Assembly: GCF_019311235.1 (NCBI RefSeq)
Contig: NZ_JAHWDF010000019.1
Location: forward strand, 1-38,722
Length of the DNA: 38,722 bases
Origin: Mesonia aestuariivivens
GTDB lineage: Bacteria; Bacteroidota; Bacteroidia; Flavobacteriales; Flavobacteriaceae
Direction: 5' to 3'
The translations under genes were made by a program, and so were the position numbers. Shown one piece after another: positions 18,893-27,781 of this stretch (position 1 is its first letter; each line of letters starts with the position of its first letter). The notes below the pieces were generated by a model. The model saw only the letters and a list, made by a program, of their open reading frames with translations. It did no database searches and was not told the DNA's origin.

Positions 18893-20485
18893 TTATAAAT
18901 AGATAATTGAAAATTCCTGCTTTAGAGGTTTTAACTCTTGTTTTAATTGCTGAATAAGATCTTTACCATAAACCTCATAAAACTCACTAAAGTTTTGGTT
19001 ACGTTCTTGTAAACTCTGTTTTGGGAATAATTGATCTTGTAAATTAGTTAATCGCTCTAACTCATCTTTCAGCTTTCTTTTCTGAGCTTTTAAGAGTCGT
19101 TTTTCTAAATGCTCTAACCCGTTAATTTGCTTTTGTTCTTGAGCTGCAACGGCTCCAACAAAAGATTTATCTGTTTTTTCTGCTAACGCATATAAATCTT
19201 TAAATTGTTGTTCTAAATGTTGCTTTTGTGAAGTAAAATCTATCTCTATATTAGAAATTTCTTGCGTTCGATTAGTTCTTAAATCTGATTGATTTAAAAA
19301 CAAATTTTCTACGGAAATCTTCAAGTTATCAAGCTTGGTTTTTTGCTTTTCTGAAATTAATAAAGCTGAATTACGCAATAATAAAACAGGAAAAGGAATT
19401 TGCTGACTTTCAAAATATGCTTTTAGCTCAAACCAGTAAGCCAACTCTCCGCCACCGCCAATGTAACATAAATTAGGAAGAATTACTTCTTGATAAAGCG
19501 GACGCATAATCACATTAGGGGAAAAACGTTCGGGGTGTTTTTCTAATAATTCTAAAATTTCAGCTTCAGAAAAACGCAAATCTGTGTTATGTACAAGGTA
19601 AACCTCCTCTTCTTTAATGATACGTTCTCTTATTCCTTCAACTAAATAAAACAAGTTGATTTCTCTAGGATTTACCTGAACTTTATAATTTTTCTGTTCT
19701 AATTTTTCTGCGGAAGAGGTTACCTTTTCAAAAGAAGTTTGTTTTAATAATTCTTCTTTAACAAAGGGTTTAAAAAGCGTTTTTAATTGCGAATCGTTTC
19801 CATCGATAATTACTAAACCATATTCTTCAAAAAGCTCATTGGCTATATACCGAGTAGCATCGGTTAAATTTTGATGTTTTACATAACCATCTTCAAAAAG
19901 CTGAATAAGTTCTTTTGCTGCATCAGATTTACCTAAATGTTTCTGAAATTCTTTTAAAACTTCGGCTAAACCATGCGTGTTAAATTCTCCTACAGCTCCA
20001 GTTTGTTGACTAGACCATTGTACTTTTTGTCCTTTATAATTAAAGTAGTTAATTTCTTCAAAATCGTGATCTTCTGAAGCCATCCAATAGACGGGTACAA
20101 AGTTAAAATCGGGATATTCTTCTTTTAATTCTTCGGCTAAATTAATGGCTGAAATAATTTTATAAAGAAAATATAGCGGGCCAGTAAACAAATTTAATTG
20201 ATGCCCAGTGGTTACGGTAAAAGTGTTTTCTTCTGCTAAAGACTCGATATGAGCTTGGGTCGTTTCAGAAATTTGAATGTTTTCGTATTGAGATTGAAGT
20301 GATTCAACTAAAACTTTTCTATGCTTTAAAGAAAAGGAGTGTTGTTTCTGTTCAATTTGTTTTTTAAAACTTTCTAAATTAGGAAACTGACTATAAAACT
20401 GTTTAAGATTCTCGTGTTGATCAAGATAATCGATCATTAAGTCTGAAAAATAATTTGTGTTTCGGTAAGCTATACAGTCGGCCAT
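18893..20485 (-). CDS. bshC: Bacillithiol biosynthesis cysteine-adding enzyme BshC
   Basis: BshC is the last enzyme of bacillithiol synthesis, joining cysteine to glucosaminyl-malate. The 530-residue length and motifs fit: VTTGHQLNLFTGPLYFLYKI (about 90-110), VYWMASEDHDFEEIN, IGGGGELAYWFELKAYF, and a long C-terminal coiled coil (about 380-510) rich in Glu, Gln and Lys. Bacillithiol is a low-molecular-weight thiol used by Firmicutes and many Bacteroidetes. bshA and bshB are not in the window, so they must be elsewhere. The gene has a -7-like element 22 nt upstream. It is separate from rimO (115-bp gap) and lies 53 bp before the PLP decarboxylase gene, with which it may be co-transcribed. Confidence 0.95.
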   Translation of the reverse strand: MADCIAYRNTNYFSDLMIDYLDQHENLKQFYSQFPNLESFKKQIEQKQHSFSLKHRKVLVESLQSQYENIQISETTQAHIESLAEENTFTVTTGHQLNLFTGPLYFLYKIISAINLAEELKEEYPDFNFVPVYWMASEDHDFEEINYFNYKGQKVQWSSQQTGAVGEFNTHGLAEVLKEFQKHLGKSDAAKELIQLFEDGYVKHQNLTDATRYIANELFEEYGLVIIDGNDSQLKTLFKPFVKEELLKQTSFEKVTSSAEKLEQKNYKVQVNPREINLFYLVEGIRERIIKEEEVYLVHNTDLRFSEAEILELLEKHPERFSPNVIMRPLYQEVILPNLCYIGGGGELAYWFELKAYFESQQIPFPVLLLRNSALLISEKQKTKLDNLKISVENLFLNQSDLRTNRTQEISNIEIDFTSQKQHLEQQFKDLYALAEKTDKSFVGAVAAQEQKQINGLEHLEKRLLKAQKRKLKDELERLTNLQDQLFPKQSLQERNQNFSEFYEVYGKDLIQQLKQELKPLKQEFSIIYL

Positions 20486-20506
20486 AAATTTACTTTTCTA
20501 AAACCG

Positions 20507-20514
20507 CAAAGATA
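20507..20514 (-). promoter_or_regulatory. Probable -7 element for bshC
   Basis: Reading leftward, TATCTTTG matches TAnnTTTG and ends 21 nt before the bshC ATG. No TTG is found at the standard distance, so it is a half-site call. Confidence 0.4.
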
Positions 20515-20600
20515 AATCAAGTGCTTGGTTTTTCTACTAATTTTTAGTTAAAGAGGTTTACCCAATTTAATTAATTCTATTTCAATAAAAATAGAAATGA

Positions 20601-21908
20601 TTAAGAGTTTGCAGGTTCACCATACAAATCGAAATCTGCTGCTTCATTAATAGTAATGTTAGCAAATTCTCCTGTTTTTAAGTAGAATTTTTCAGCATCA
20701 ATCAACACTTCATTATCTACATCTGGTGAATCAAACTCGGTTCTTCCAACAAAATAATTTCCTTCTTTACGATCGATCACACACTTAAAGGTCTTCCCTA
20801 TTTTCTGTTGATTAAGCTCCCAAGAAATTTGAGATTGAATCTCCATAATTTCATTAGCGCGCTCTTGCTTTACATCTTCAGGAACATCATCTTCTAAGTT
20901 ATAAGCGTGTGTATTTTCTTCGTGAGAATAAGTAAAACAACCTAAACGCTCAAAACGCATTTCTTTTACCCACTCTTTTAATTCTTGAAAATGTGCTTCT
21001 GTTTCACCAGGATATCCTACAATTAAAGTTGTACGAATTGCCATTTGCGGAACAATTTCTCTAAACTTATAAATAAGATCGGTGGTTTTTTTATGAGTAG
21101 TCCCACGACGCATCGATTTTAATAAATCGTCTGATATATGCTGAAGCGGAATATCTAAATAGTTACAAACTTTTGGCTCGTTATTTATCACGTCTAATAC
21201 ATCTAACGGGAAACCAGTAGGGAAAGCATAGTGCAAACGGATCCATTCGATTCCTTCTACCTTTACCAATTCTTTCAATAAATCGGCTAGCGCACGTTTT
21301 TTATATAAATCTAACCCGTAATAAGTTAAATCTTGTGCGATAAGAATAAGTTCTTTCACACCGTCTTTCGCTAAATTTTGAGCTTCTTTTACTAAATTTT
21401 CAATGGGTGTAGATTTATGACCGCCACGCATTAAAGGAATTGCACAAAACGAACAAGGACGATCGCAACCTTCAGCAATTTTTAAAAAGGCATAATTTTT
21501 TGGAGTAGTGGTTACACGCTCTCCTAAAAGTTCATGTTTATAGTCGGCTCCTAAAGCTTTTAATAAAGAGGGCATTTCGGTAGTACCAAAATATTGATCT
21601 ATATTAGGAATTTCTTTCTGCAAATCTGGCTTGTATCGCTCAGAAAGACAACCAGTAACAAATACTTTATCTACAATACCTTCTTCTTTCTTTTTTGCAT
21701 ATTCTAAAATAGTATTTACAGATTGCTCTTTAGCATTATCTATAAATCCGCAAGTATTAATAACAACAATATTACCTTCTTCTTCATGAACCACCTCTTT
21801 ATTATTGGCTTTAAGTTGCCCCATAAGCACTTCAGAATCATAAATATTCTTACTACACCCCAGCGTTACGACATTAATTTTATTTTTCTTCAGTGATTTT
21901 GTTCTCAT
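20601..21908 (-). CDS. rimO: Ribosomal protein uS12 methylthiotransferase RimO
   Basis: RimO is a radical-SAM methylthiotransferase that adds a methylthio group to an aspartate of ribosomal protein S12. The 435-residue protein has the three N-terminal MTTase cysteines (TLGCSKN, VINTCGFID, VTGCLSERY) that bind one [4Fe-4S] cluster and the radical-SAM CxxxCxxC motif CDRPCSFC near residue 150, plus a C-terminal TRAM domain ending DFDLYGEPANS. TLGCSKNIYDSEVLMGQL separates it from MiaB. All cluster ligands are present. It begins 448 bp from the divergent accessory cluster. In many Bacteroidetes rimO directly follows ftsY; here the accessory cluster lies between them. Confidence 0.96.
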   Translation of the reverse strand: MRTKSLKKNKINVVTLGCSKNIYDSEVLMGQLKANNKEVVHEEEGNIVVINTCGFIDNAKEQSVNTILEYAKKKEEGIVDKVFVTGCLSERYKPDLQKEIPNIDQYFGTTEMPSLLKALGADYKHELLGERVTTTPKNYAFLKIAEGCDRPCSFCAIPLMRGGHKSTPIENLVKEAQNLAKDGVKELILIAQDLTYYGLDLYKKRALADLLKELVKVEGIEWIRLHYAFPTGFPLDVLDVINNEPKVCNYLDIPLQHISDDLLKSMRRGTTHKKTTDLIYKFREIVPQMAIRTTLIVGYPGETEAHFQELKEWVKEMRFERLGCFTYSHEENTHAYNLEDDVPEDVKQERANEIMEIQSQISWELNQQKIGKTFKCVIDRKEGNYFVGRTEFDSPDVDNEVLIDAEKFYLKTGEFANITINEAADFDLYGEPANS

Positions 21909-22355
21909 AGCAATTTTAAAAATGTGTGCAAAGATAATGATGATCTTTCAATTCTAAAGAAAGAATACCATTAAGTTTAAATCTATGAAATCTATATCAC
22001 TAATCACACCATAAATTTTCACACTACAAGCGCCTATAAACTAATATTATTAAAGTAAATAATGATGTATAAAAAATTATAGGTTTTATAGATTCTTTAA
22101 TTTAAATTTGTAGATCACCGATATGAGAAGAGAAAATAAGTAAAACTTCTATGTCTTTACAACTAGTAAAATTACTTAGTGAAATTCAAAAATAGCACTT
22201 TATCGAATATAGCATTTAGTTATCGAGTATTTTTGAAAGCATCTTAAATTTTACACACCTTTACAAAGTCAAATAAGAGTTTTTTGGGAAGTGATGATAA
22301 TTATCTAATTCACACTGTATCAAATAAATGTTAAGACTTCAACAAACATTTCATT
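21909..22355. other. 447-bp divergent intergenic region between rimO and the polysaccharide cluster
   Basis: An A+T-rich region without a supportable gene. It should hold the promoters of rimO (leftward) and of the five-gene cluster (rightward). Rightward TAnnTTTG matches are TAAATTTG at 22103-22110 and TATTTTTG at 22228-22235; neither has a good TTG upstream. Two direct repeats (TATCGAATAT at 22201-22210, TATCGAGTAT at 22221-22230) lie exactly 20 bp apart and overlap the second element, a possible regulator site. The 5' leader of the first gene would be over 110 nt. Confidence 0.5.
21929..21936 (-). promoter_or_regulatory. Probable -7 element for rimO
   Basis: Reading leftward, TATCTTTG matches TAnnTTTG and ends 20 nt before the rimO ATG. 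The same octamer occurs at a similar distance before bshC and the DnaQ-like exonuclease gene. The upstream TTG (21951-21949) is too close, at 12 nt, to be convincing. Confidence 0.45.
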
Positions 22356-23483
22356 ATGAATATTTTAGATCAATTAATCGAATTATATTACGAGATTAAA
22401 ACTTTCGCCCCCATCATTCAAGCAGTTATTGCTTGTATTATTTTTAGTGTAAGTTTAATTATTACTATGTTCACTTACCTTTTTATTATGAGAATCTCAC
22501 ATCAAAAGGAAGTAAAACAGAAAAAACAAATTAGACCTAAAATTACTCGATTGTTTGAGGAAATTCTTTTTCAGAATAAAATTTATGAAACTGACGAAAT
22601 TTATGAAAAATATATAGCTATTGTTGGAAAATTAAATCCCAAAAAAATAAAGTTAGCTATTGATATTTTACTCCAAGTAAAATTTAACTCTTCTAAAAAA
22701 TCTGATCGCTACATAAATATCGTAAATGCATTAGACATAGAAAATTACTTAGAGAAAAAACTAAATTTCTCAAGAGGTGCTACTAAAATGAAAACTTTGC
22801 AAATGCTACAACAATTAGATTTAAGAAGTTTAGACACCAAAGTATTGCCTTATACTTACAGTAAAAATGAAGAATTAAAGCGAGAGGCTAGATTTTCTCA
22901 CCTTCACTTAAGTGATAATGATCCTTATCGTTTTTTAGATGAAATCTCAGGTGATTTAACCTATTGGGATGAAATTAATCTATTGAAATTTTTAAAAATT
23001 CATAATGAAAAAAATCAATTAAGTAATTTAGGAAAGTGGATTAATTATTCTGAAAACACCTCATTAACTATTTTTTTAATTAAAGCTGCAGGTTTATTTG
23101 AACAACAAGACACTAAAGAAGTTTTATTTACGAAGATAAACAGCATTAATCATAAGGTAAGAACACAAGCTTATGATAGTTTAGGAAAACTAAAAGCTAG
23201 CGAATATGAATCTACCTTTATAGAGAAATTTTTCACAGAACGTGAAGAATGCCAATTGGCTATTATAAAGAGTATTGGTATATTAAATACAGGTAACGCT
23301 ACAAATTTCTTAAAAAAGGCTTATGAGAGTGCTAAATCTGTAACTTTAAAAAAAGAGATAGCCCTAGTTTCTTACACTTATAAATCTAATTACAATCTCT
23401 TCGAAGAATTAAAATCTGCTCAAAACGGTTTTGACAAGACTATTTTTCAGCATATAGAAACTCAACTTATCAAATTTAAATGA
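22356..23483 (+). CDS. Membrane-anchored HEAT-repeat protein, first gene of the polysaccharide cluster
   Basis: A 375-residue protein with one strong transmembrane helix (about residues 20-46, IQAVIACIIFSVSLIITMF) followed by a basic stretch (KEVKQKKQIRPK), which predicts the C-terminal part in the cytoplasm. That part is almost wholly alpha-helical and repetitive (for example VLPYTYSKNEELKREARFSHLHL and HKVRTQAYDSLGKLKASEY), which fits HEAT-like repeats. No enzymatic motif is seen. Its stop overlaps the start of the polysaccharide synthase gene by 4 bp (ATGA), so the two are translationally coupled and probably made in fixed ratio. I infer a scaffold or regulatory subunit that sits beside the synthase's cytoplasmic domain, in the place PgaD has in E. 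coli, but there is no sequence similarity to PgaD that I can see. Confidence 0.75.
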   Translation: MNILDQLIELYYEIKTFAPIIQAVIACIIFSVSLIITMFTYLFIMRISHQKEVKQKKQIRPKITRLFEEILFQNKIYETDEIYEKYIAIVGKLNPKKIKLAIDILLQVKFNSSKKSDRYINIVNALDIENYLEKKLNFSRGATKMKTLQMLQQLDLRSLDTKVLPYTYSKNEELKREARFSHLHLSDNDPYRFLDEISGDLTYWDEINLLKFLKIHNEKNQLSNLGKWINYSENTSLTIFLIKAAGLFEQQDTKEVLFTKINSINHKVRTQAYDSLGKLKASEYESTFIEKFFTEREECQLAIIKSIGILNTGNATNFLKKAYESAKSVTLKKEIALVSYTYKSNYNLFEELKSAQNGFDKTIFQHIETQLIKFK

Positions 23484-24889
23484 CAGCAGAAATAATATTT
23501 GAATATTTTATATTCTTTTACGGTTCATTATTAATTGCCAGCTATTTAATGTTGGCAATTTTTTCGATGATCACTATCATTAAATATAAAAATTATAATT
23601 CAAACCTCGACGACGAAACCTTATACACATCAGATATAACCCCAGGAATATCTATTGTAGCTCCAGCATACAATGAGGAGAAAATTATTTCTACCAACGT
23701 TCATTCTTTACTAGCGTTAGATTACCCACTTTTCGAAGTGGTTATTATTAACGATGGTAGTAAAGATAAAACGCTAGACATACTAATTAACGAGTTTAGT
23801 CTAGTTGAAGTTCCTTATGCATATGTTGAAAAAATAAAAACTAAACCTGTAAAGAGAATTTTCAAATCTACAAACCCTCTTTACGAACAATTAACTGTAG
23901 TAGACAAAGAAAACGGAGGTACAAAAGCTGATGCAAGTAATGCAGGAATTAACGCCTCAGTTTTCCCCTATTACTTATGCACTGATGTTGATTGTATTTT
24001 AGCAAGAAACACTTTACTTAAAATGATAAAACCTGTTCTTATTAATAAGAAAAAGGTAATTGCAGTAGGTGCTACAATGAGAATGGTAAATAGTTGCGAA
24101 GTTAAAAAAGGTATACTCATAAGAGTTAAACCACCTAAAGCACTTATCCCACGTTTTCAAGAATTAGAATATATAAGAGCTTACTTATTAAGTAAAATGG
24201 GCTGGTCACTTATTAATTGTGTACCTAATGTATCTGGAGGTCTTGGCCTATTTGATAAAGAGGTAGCTATTAGAGCCGGTGGTTATGATGGAAAATCACA
24301 TGCAGAAGATATGGACCTTATCACAAGAATGATAAGTTATATGATTAATAATAAACAAAAATATGTAGTAGATTATATACCATTATCTTGCTGCTGGACT
24401 GAAGGCCCTCCTAATTTAAATATCCTTGCTAGACAACGTGTAAGATGGTCGGCAGGTTTACTTCAACTTTTTACCGTTCACCGTAAGATTTTATTTAACC
24501 CAAAATATAAAAGAATTGGATTAGTCGTTTTCCCATATGCTTTTATATTTGAATTTTTAGCTCCTTTAGTAGAATTAGGCGGTATAATCTCTATCATTTA
24601 CTTATTATTTTTTGGTAAAATTAATTGGGATTTCGCATTAATTATTTTTCTTTTCTCCTATTGTTTTACAGTAATGATTTCTACATTAGTTGTAATTTGG
24701 GATAATATTACATTTAAATATTATAGAAATTTCACTGAAGTTTTAAAATTAATTTTAGTGGCATTTTTAGAGCCTATTTTATATCACCCACTCATTACTT
24801 TCTTTGGAATTAGAGGCTATTTAAAGTTTTTATTTTCTAAAGAATTAAAGTGGGGAACCATGACCCGAAAAGGTGCACATAGTAATTAA
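23480..24889 (+). CDS. Processive GT2 polysaccharide synthase (PgaC/HasA-like)
   Basis: A 469-residue inner-membrane family 2 glycosyltransferase. An N-terminal transmembrane region (about 8-35) precedes a GT-A domain with PAYNEE and INDGSKDKT (UDP-sugar binding), KENGGTKADASNAGI, the metal-binding DxD (Asp169-Val-Asp171), the catalytic-base motif ED (Glu276-Asp277 in HAEDMD) and QRVRW (residues 319-323), the QxxRW signature of processive synthases such as PgaC, hyaluronan synthase and BcsA. Three or more C-terminal membrane helices form the likely export channel, and the end WGTMTRKG is typical of this group. It should polymerise a beta-linked sugar and export it through the inner membrane. 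No PilZ domain is present, so c-di-GMP control through the synthase is not indicated. The sugar is unknown. Confidence 0.9.
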   Translation: MTAEIIFEYFIFFYGSLLIASYLMLAIFSMITIIKYKNYNSNLDDETLYTSDITPGISIVAPAYNEEKIISTNVHSLLALDYPLFEVVIINDGSKDKTLDILINEFSLVEVPYAYVEKIKTKPVKRIFKSTNPLYEQLTVVDKENGGTKADASNAGINASVFPYYLCTDVDCILARNTLLKMIKPVLINKKKVIAVGATMRMVNSCEVKKGILIRVKPPKALIPRFQELEYIRAYLLSKMGWSLINCVPNVSGGLGLFDKEVAIRAGGYDGKSHAEDMDLITRMISYMINNKQKYVVDYIPLSCCWTEGPPNLNILARQRVRWSAGLLQLFTVHRKILFNPKYKRIGLVVFPYAFIFEFLAPLVELGGIISIIYLLFFGKINWDFALIIFLFSYCFTVMISTLVVIWDNITFKYYRNFTEVLKLILVAFLEPILYHPLITFFGIRGYLKFLFSKELKWGTMTRKGAHSN

Positions 24890-24917
24890 TTATTTTTGAG
24901 TATTTGAAATAGGATGT

Positions 24918-27779
24918 ATGAAAAGCATAAAACTTAACCTACGGTTTTTATTAATTTTACTGGTGTTTGGATTTGGCACCTATGCAAGTTTACAAGCACA
25001 AACTAAATCTTCTGATAGCCTATATGTTGTTGCTAAAAAATGGGGACAACAAAAAGGTAATTACCAAAAAGCTTTAGAGATTATAAAAAAAGCTAACCAA
25101 ATCTCTCCTCAAGATATAGACATACAAGAATATTTAGGTAAATGTCATCTAGAAGTTGGTCAGTATGACAAAGCACGCTATATTTTGAGAAAAGCGGCAG
25201 ATGCTCGACTACAAAACTACACAGCACTTACCTATTTAGTTAATGTTGAATCTACCACTCAGCGCTACTCTTCTGCCATTTGCTATGTAAATGAAATGTT
25301 AGAGCAAACTCCTTACGAGAAAGGTTTATGGATAAAGAAAATGAACCTTTATCGTGAAATGGGCAATCACGAAGAGGCAATGCGTGAGTTAAAACGAATT
25401 CATCAAATATTTCCTGAAGATAAAAGCGTTCAAGAAAATTATATTTTTATGATGAGTGAGCGAGGAAAAAATCTAAAAACTTACGCTGAAATTAATGATG
25501 CCTATAACAATATCATTAAAGAAGACCCTAGTAATAAAGATGCTTATTTAGCACTTATTAAAAATGAAATAGAGAATAGTGGAGACACAGAAACTGCTAT
25601 TATATATTCTTCAAAAGCACTAAAACAATTTCCGAACGATATAGATTTAATTCAAAAAAAGATTGGCCTTTTAGAAGAAACTCATCGCTATCAAGAAGCT
25701 ATCAATTTATTAGAAGAGAAGAAAGAAAATTTTAATAAAAAAGAATATTATCAATTAAAGCTTTACTTAAAAAGTCAAGCGGCGGGATATTATGACAATG
25801 TAGACCCCTACGTAATCAATAAAAAAATATATGCAGAAAACCCTTACAATAAACAAGCCTTAAACTATATTTTAAGAAATGCTATAGCTAAAGGTTATTA
25901 TACAGATGCTATTTATTTTCTTAATAAAGCTTTAGAAAAAGATCCTAATAATAAAGAGTTATTACTAAAAAAACTTTCTGTTTATAAAAGTATAAAAGAC
26001 GACAACGGATATCAAAAAACTTTGGAGCGATTATATAATTTCTATCCAGAAGATGTAGATATTCAGTACAATTATCAACTTAATAAATTTGAAGAAGGTA
26101 AAGATCTAATACAACAAGAGCAGTTATATGAGGCTAAATCTATTTTTTTATTGCTGAAAACAATTCCAGAATGGGAGGTTTTAGCAAATGAACAGCTTTA
26201 TAATATTTCTATGCAACAGCAAAAATATGAAGAAGCTCTTGTCTACACTAATCTATTAATTGAAAAACAACCTGACAATCCTGAGTATAAAATACAGAAA
26301 AGTGATTTATATTTTAAGACAGGCCAATATGAAAATGCGCTAAATATTACAGGAGAGTTAACCCAAACCTATCCTGAATCTGAAAAATATCACGATATTT
26401 ACGAAAGTCAGTTAACGCTTTATATTAGTGAACTCATTAAAAATGAAGCATACAGAGAAGCTTCTAGTAAGCTAGATAATCTATTAAAAAATCACAAAAC
26501 AAAACAATTATATCTTTATAGTATTAACACTGCGTTAATTACAGAAGACATTGAAAAAGCAACTGCTCTTGCTGAAGAAGCACACCAAACTTATCCTGAA
26601 GATTTAGATATCGCATTAAAATTAGCCGATGTTTATTTAGAAGATTACAAAACAGATTGGACAATAGCCGTTTTAGAACCTATGTTAGAAGATCATCCTT
26701 ATAATCAAGAATTAAAAAGTAGACTTGCAATTGCTTATTATAAAAAAGGAATGTATCGTAAAAGCATGAATAGAAACAGTGATGCTTATCGAGATTTTAC
26801 TAATTCTATAGATGTAACTCCAAAAAACAATAAGGCTGTAAATGAACTCGTAGAGGCTTATCACAAAGCCAATGAAGATTTGAGAGCACTTAATTACATC
26901 AATAAAAAAATTAAAGAATACCCATGGCTAGATAATTTAAAGGTTGCAAAAGGTAAGATTTACGAAAACATGAAAGATTTCAAATCTGCTTTAGAATATC
27001 AAAAAATTTACCGACCTTCTGTTGAGGAAGCTTCAGCTTGGAAAAAACATATAGAGTATCTAACCAATAGAGCTTACGAAAATCAAATTGATGCAAGTTA
27101 TAGTCGCTTCGATTCAGATTCTACCTTATTCGTAAACAGATTGGCACGCTTTAAATATACCAGATTTACTAAAAAAAATGCCTATGCTGCAGGTTTCAAT
27201 TATGTAGGAAGAGAAAGTGGCGCAGGTGTTCAATTAGATGTAGAATGGCAACATACATTCAGCTCTACCTTATATGCTAAGGCAAATTACTACCTAAGTA
27301 ACCGTTATTTCCCAAGGCATCGTTTTGCTGTAAATGTATTTAAATCATTTAAATATGATTGGGAATTAGAATTAGGGGCACGTTATGATATTCTTCAATC
27401 TGATAGAGATTTTATTGCTGGAGTGGTCGGAATATCTAAACCTTTTAATCAATTTTGGTTAAATGCTAAGTTGAATTATTTAACAGATAGCGATGACAAT
27501 TACTTAAACTTTGCTTTGAGATCTAAATATATGATTGAGCATAGAAATTTTGTGCAATTAATGGTTTCGGCTGGTACAGCGCCTTACGACCCTAGATTAT
27601 CATTTCAAAATGATAGGTATTTTGATTTTGTACATACTATGGTTGGAGCAGGATACCAATATCCGCTAAATAAAAATTTAGCTTTTGGATTTTACGGAAA
27701 TTGGTATAACTACAAACTGAAAGATGATTATTTTGAAAATCAATATGAACTTACGCTAGTTTGTGAAATACGATTTTAG
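24918..27779 (+). CDS. TPR protein with C-terminal YaiO-like outer-membrane barrel
   Basis: A 953-residue exported protein. The signal peptide (residues 1-28, ending SLQAQ) is followed by a long TPR superhelix (about 30-700) with repeated units such as KALEIIKKANQISPQDIDIQEYLGK, DAIYFLNKALEKDPNNKELL and SAKAL-type helices. Residues about 718-953 are an amphipathic beta-barrel rich in Tyr, Arg and alternating aromatics (QIDASYSRFDSD, FKYTRFTKKNAYAAGF, VEWQHTFSSTLYAKANYYLS) that ends with Phe, the usual outer-membrane-protein C-terminus; this matches the YaiO family. The layout parallels PgaA (TPR plus porin barrel), which exports PNAG across the outer membrane. It sits 28 bp after the synthase and 2 bp before the DUF4838 gene. 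Role as the outer-membrane exporter is inferred from layout and context. Confidence 0.8.
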   Translation: MKSIKLNLRFLLILLVFGFGTYASLQAQTKSSDSLYVVAKKWGQQKGNYQKALEIIKKANQISPQDIDIQEYLGKCHLEVGQYDKARYILRKAADARLQNYTALTYLVNVESTTQRYSSAICYVNEMLEQTPYEKGLWIKKMNLYREMGNHEEAMRELKRIHQIFPEDKSVQENYIFMMSERGKNLKTYAEINDAYNNIIKEDPSNKDAYLALIKNEIENSGDTETAIIYSSKALKQFPNDIDLIQKKIGLLEETHRYQEAINLLEEKKENFNKKEYYQLKLYLKSQAAGYYDNVDPYVINKKIYAENPYNKQALNYILRNAIAKGYYTDAIYFLNKALEKDPNNKELLLKKLSVYKSIKDDNGYQKTLERLYNFYPEDVDIQYNYQLNKFEEGKDLIQQEQLYEAKSIFLLLKTIPEWEVLANEQLYNISMQQQKYEEALVYTNLLIEKQPDNPEYKIQKSDLYFKTGQYENALNITGELTQTYPESEKYHDIYESQLTLYISELIKNEAYREASSKLDNLLKNHKTKQLYLYSINTALITEDIEKATALAEEAHQTYPEDLDIALKLADVYLEDYKTDWTIAVLEPMLEDHPYNQELKSRLAIAYYKKGMYRKSMNRNSDAYRDFTNSIDVTPKNNKAVNELVEAYHKANEDLRALNYINKKIKEYPWLDNLKVAKGKIYENMKDFKSALEYQKIYRPSVEEASAWKKHIEYLTNRAYENQIDASYSRFDSDSTLFVNRLARFKYTRFTKKNAYAAGFNYVGRESGAGVQLDVEWQHTFSSTLYAKANYYLSNRYFPRHRFAVNVFKSFKYDWELELGARYDILQSDRDFIAGVVGISKPFNQFWLNAKLNYLTDSDDNYLNFALRSKYMIEHRNFVQLMVSAGTAPYDPRLSFQNDRYFDFVHTMVGAGYQYPLNKNLAFGFYGNWYNYKLKDDYFENQYELTLVCEIRF

Positions 27780-27781
27780 GT

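Noticed and set aside
22151-22195. A 14-codon open frame (ATG to TAG) in the rimO-cluster intergenic region
   Set aside because: Too short, with no recognised start signal or family; chance frames of this size are expected in A+T-rich DNA.
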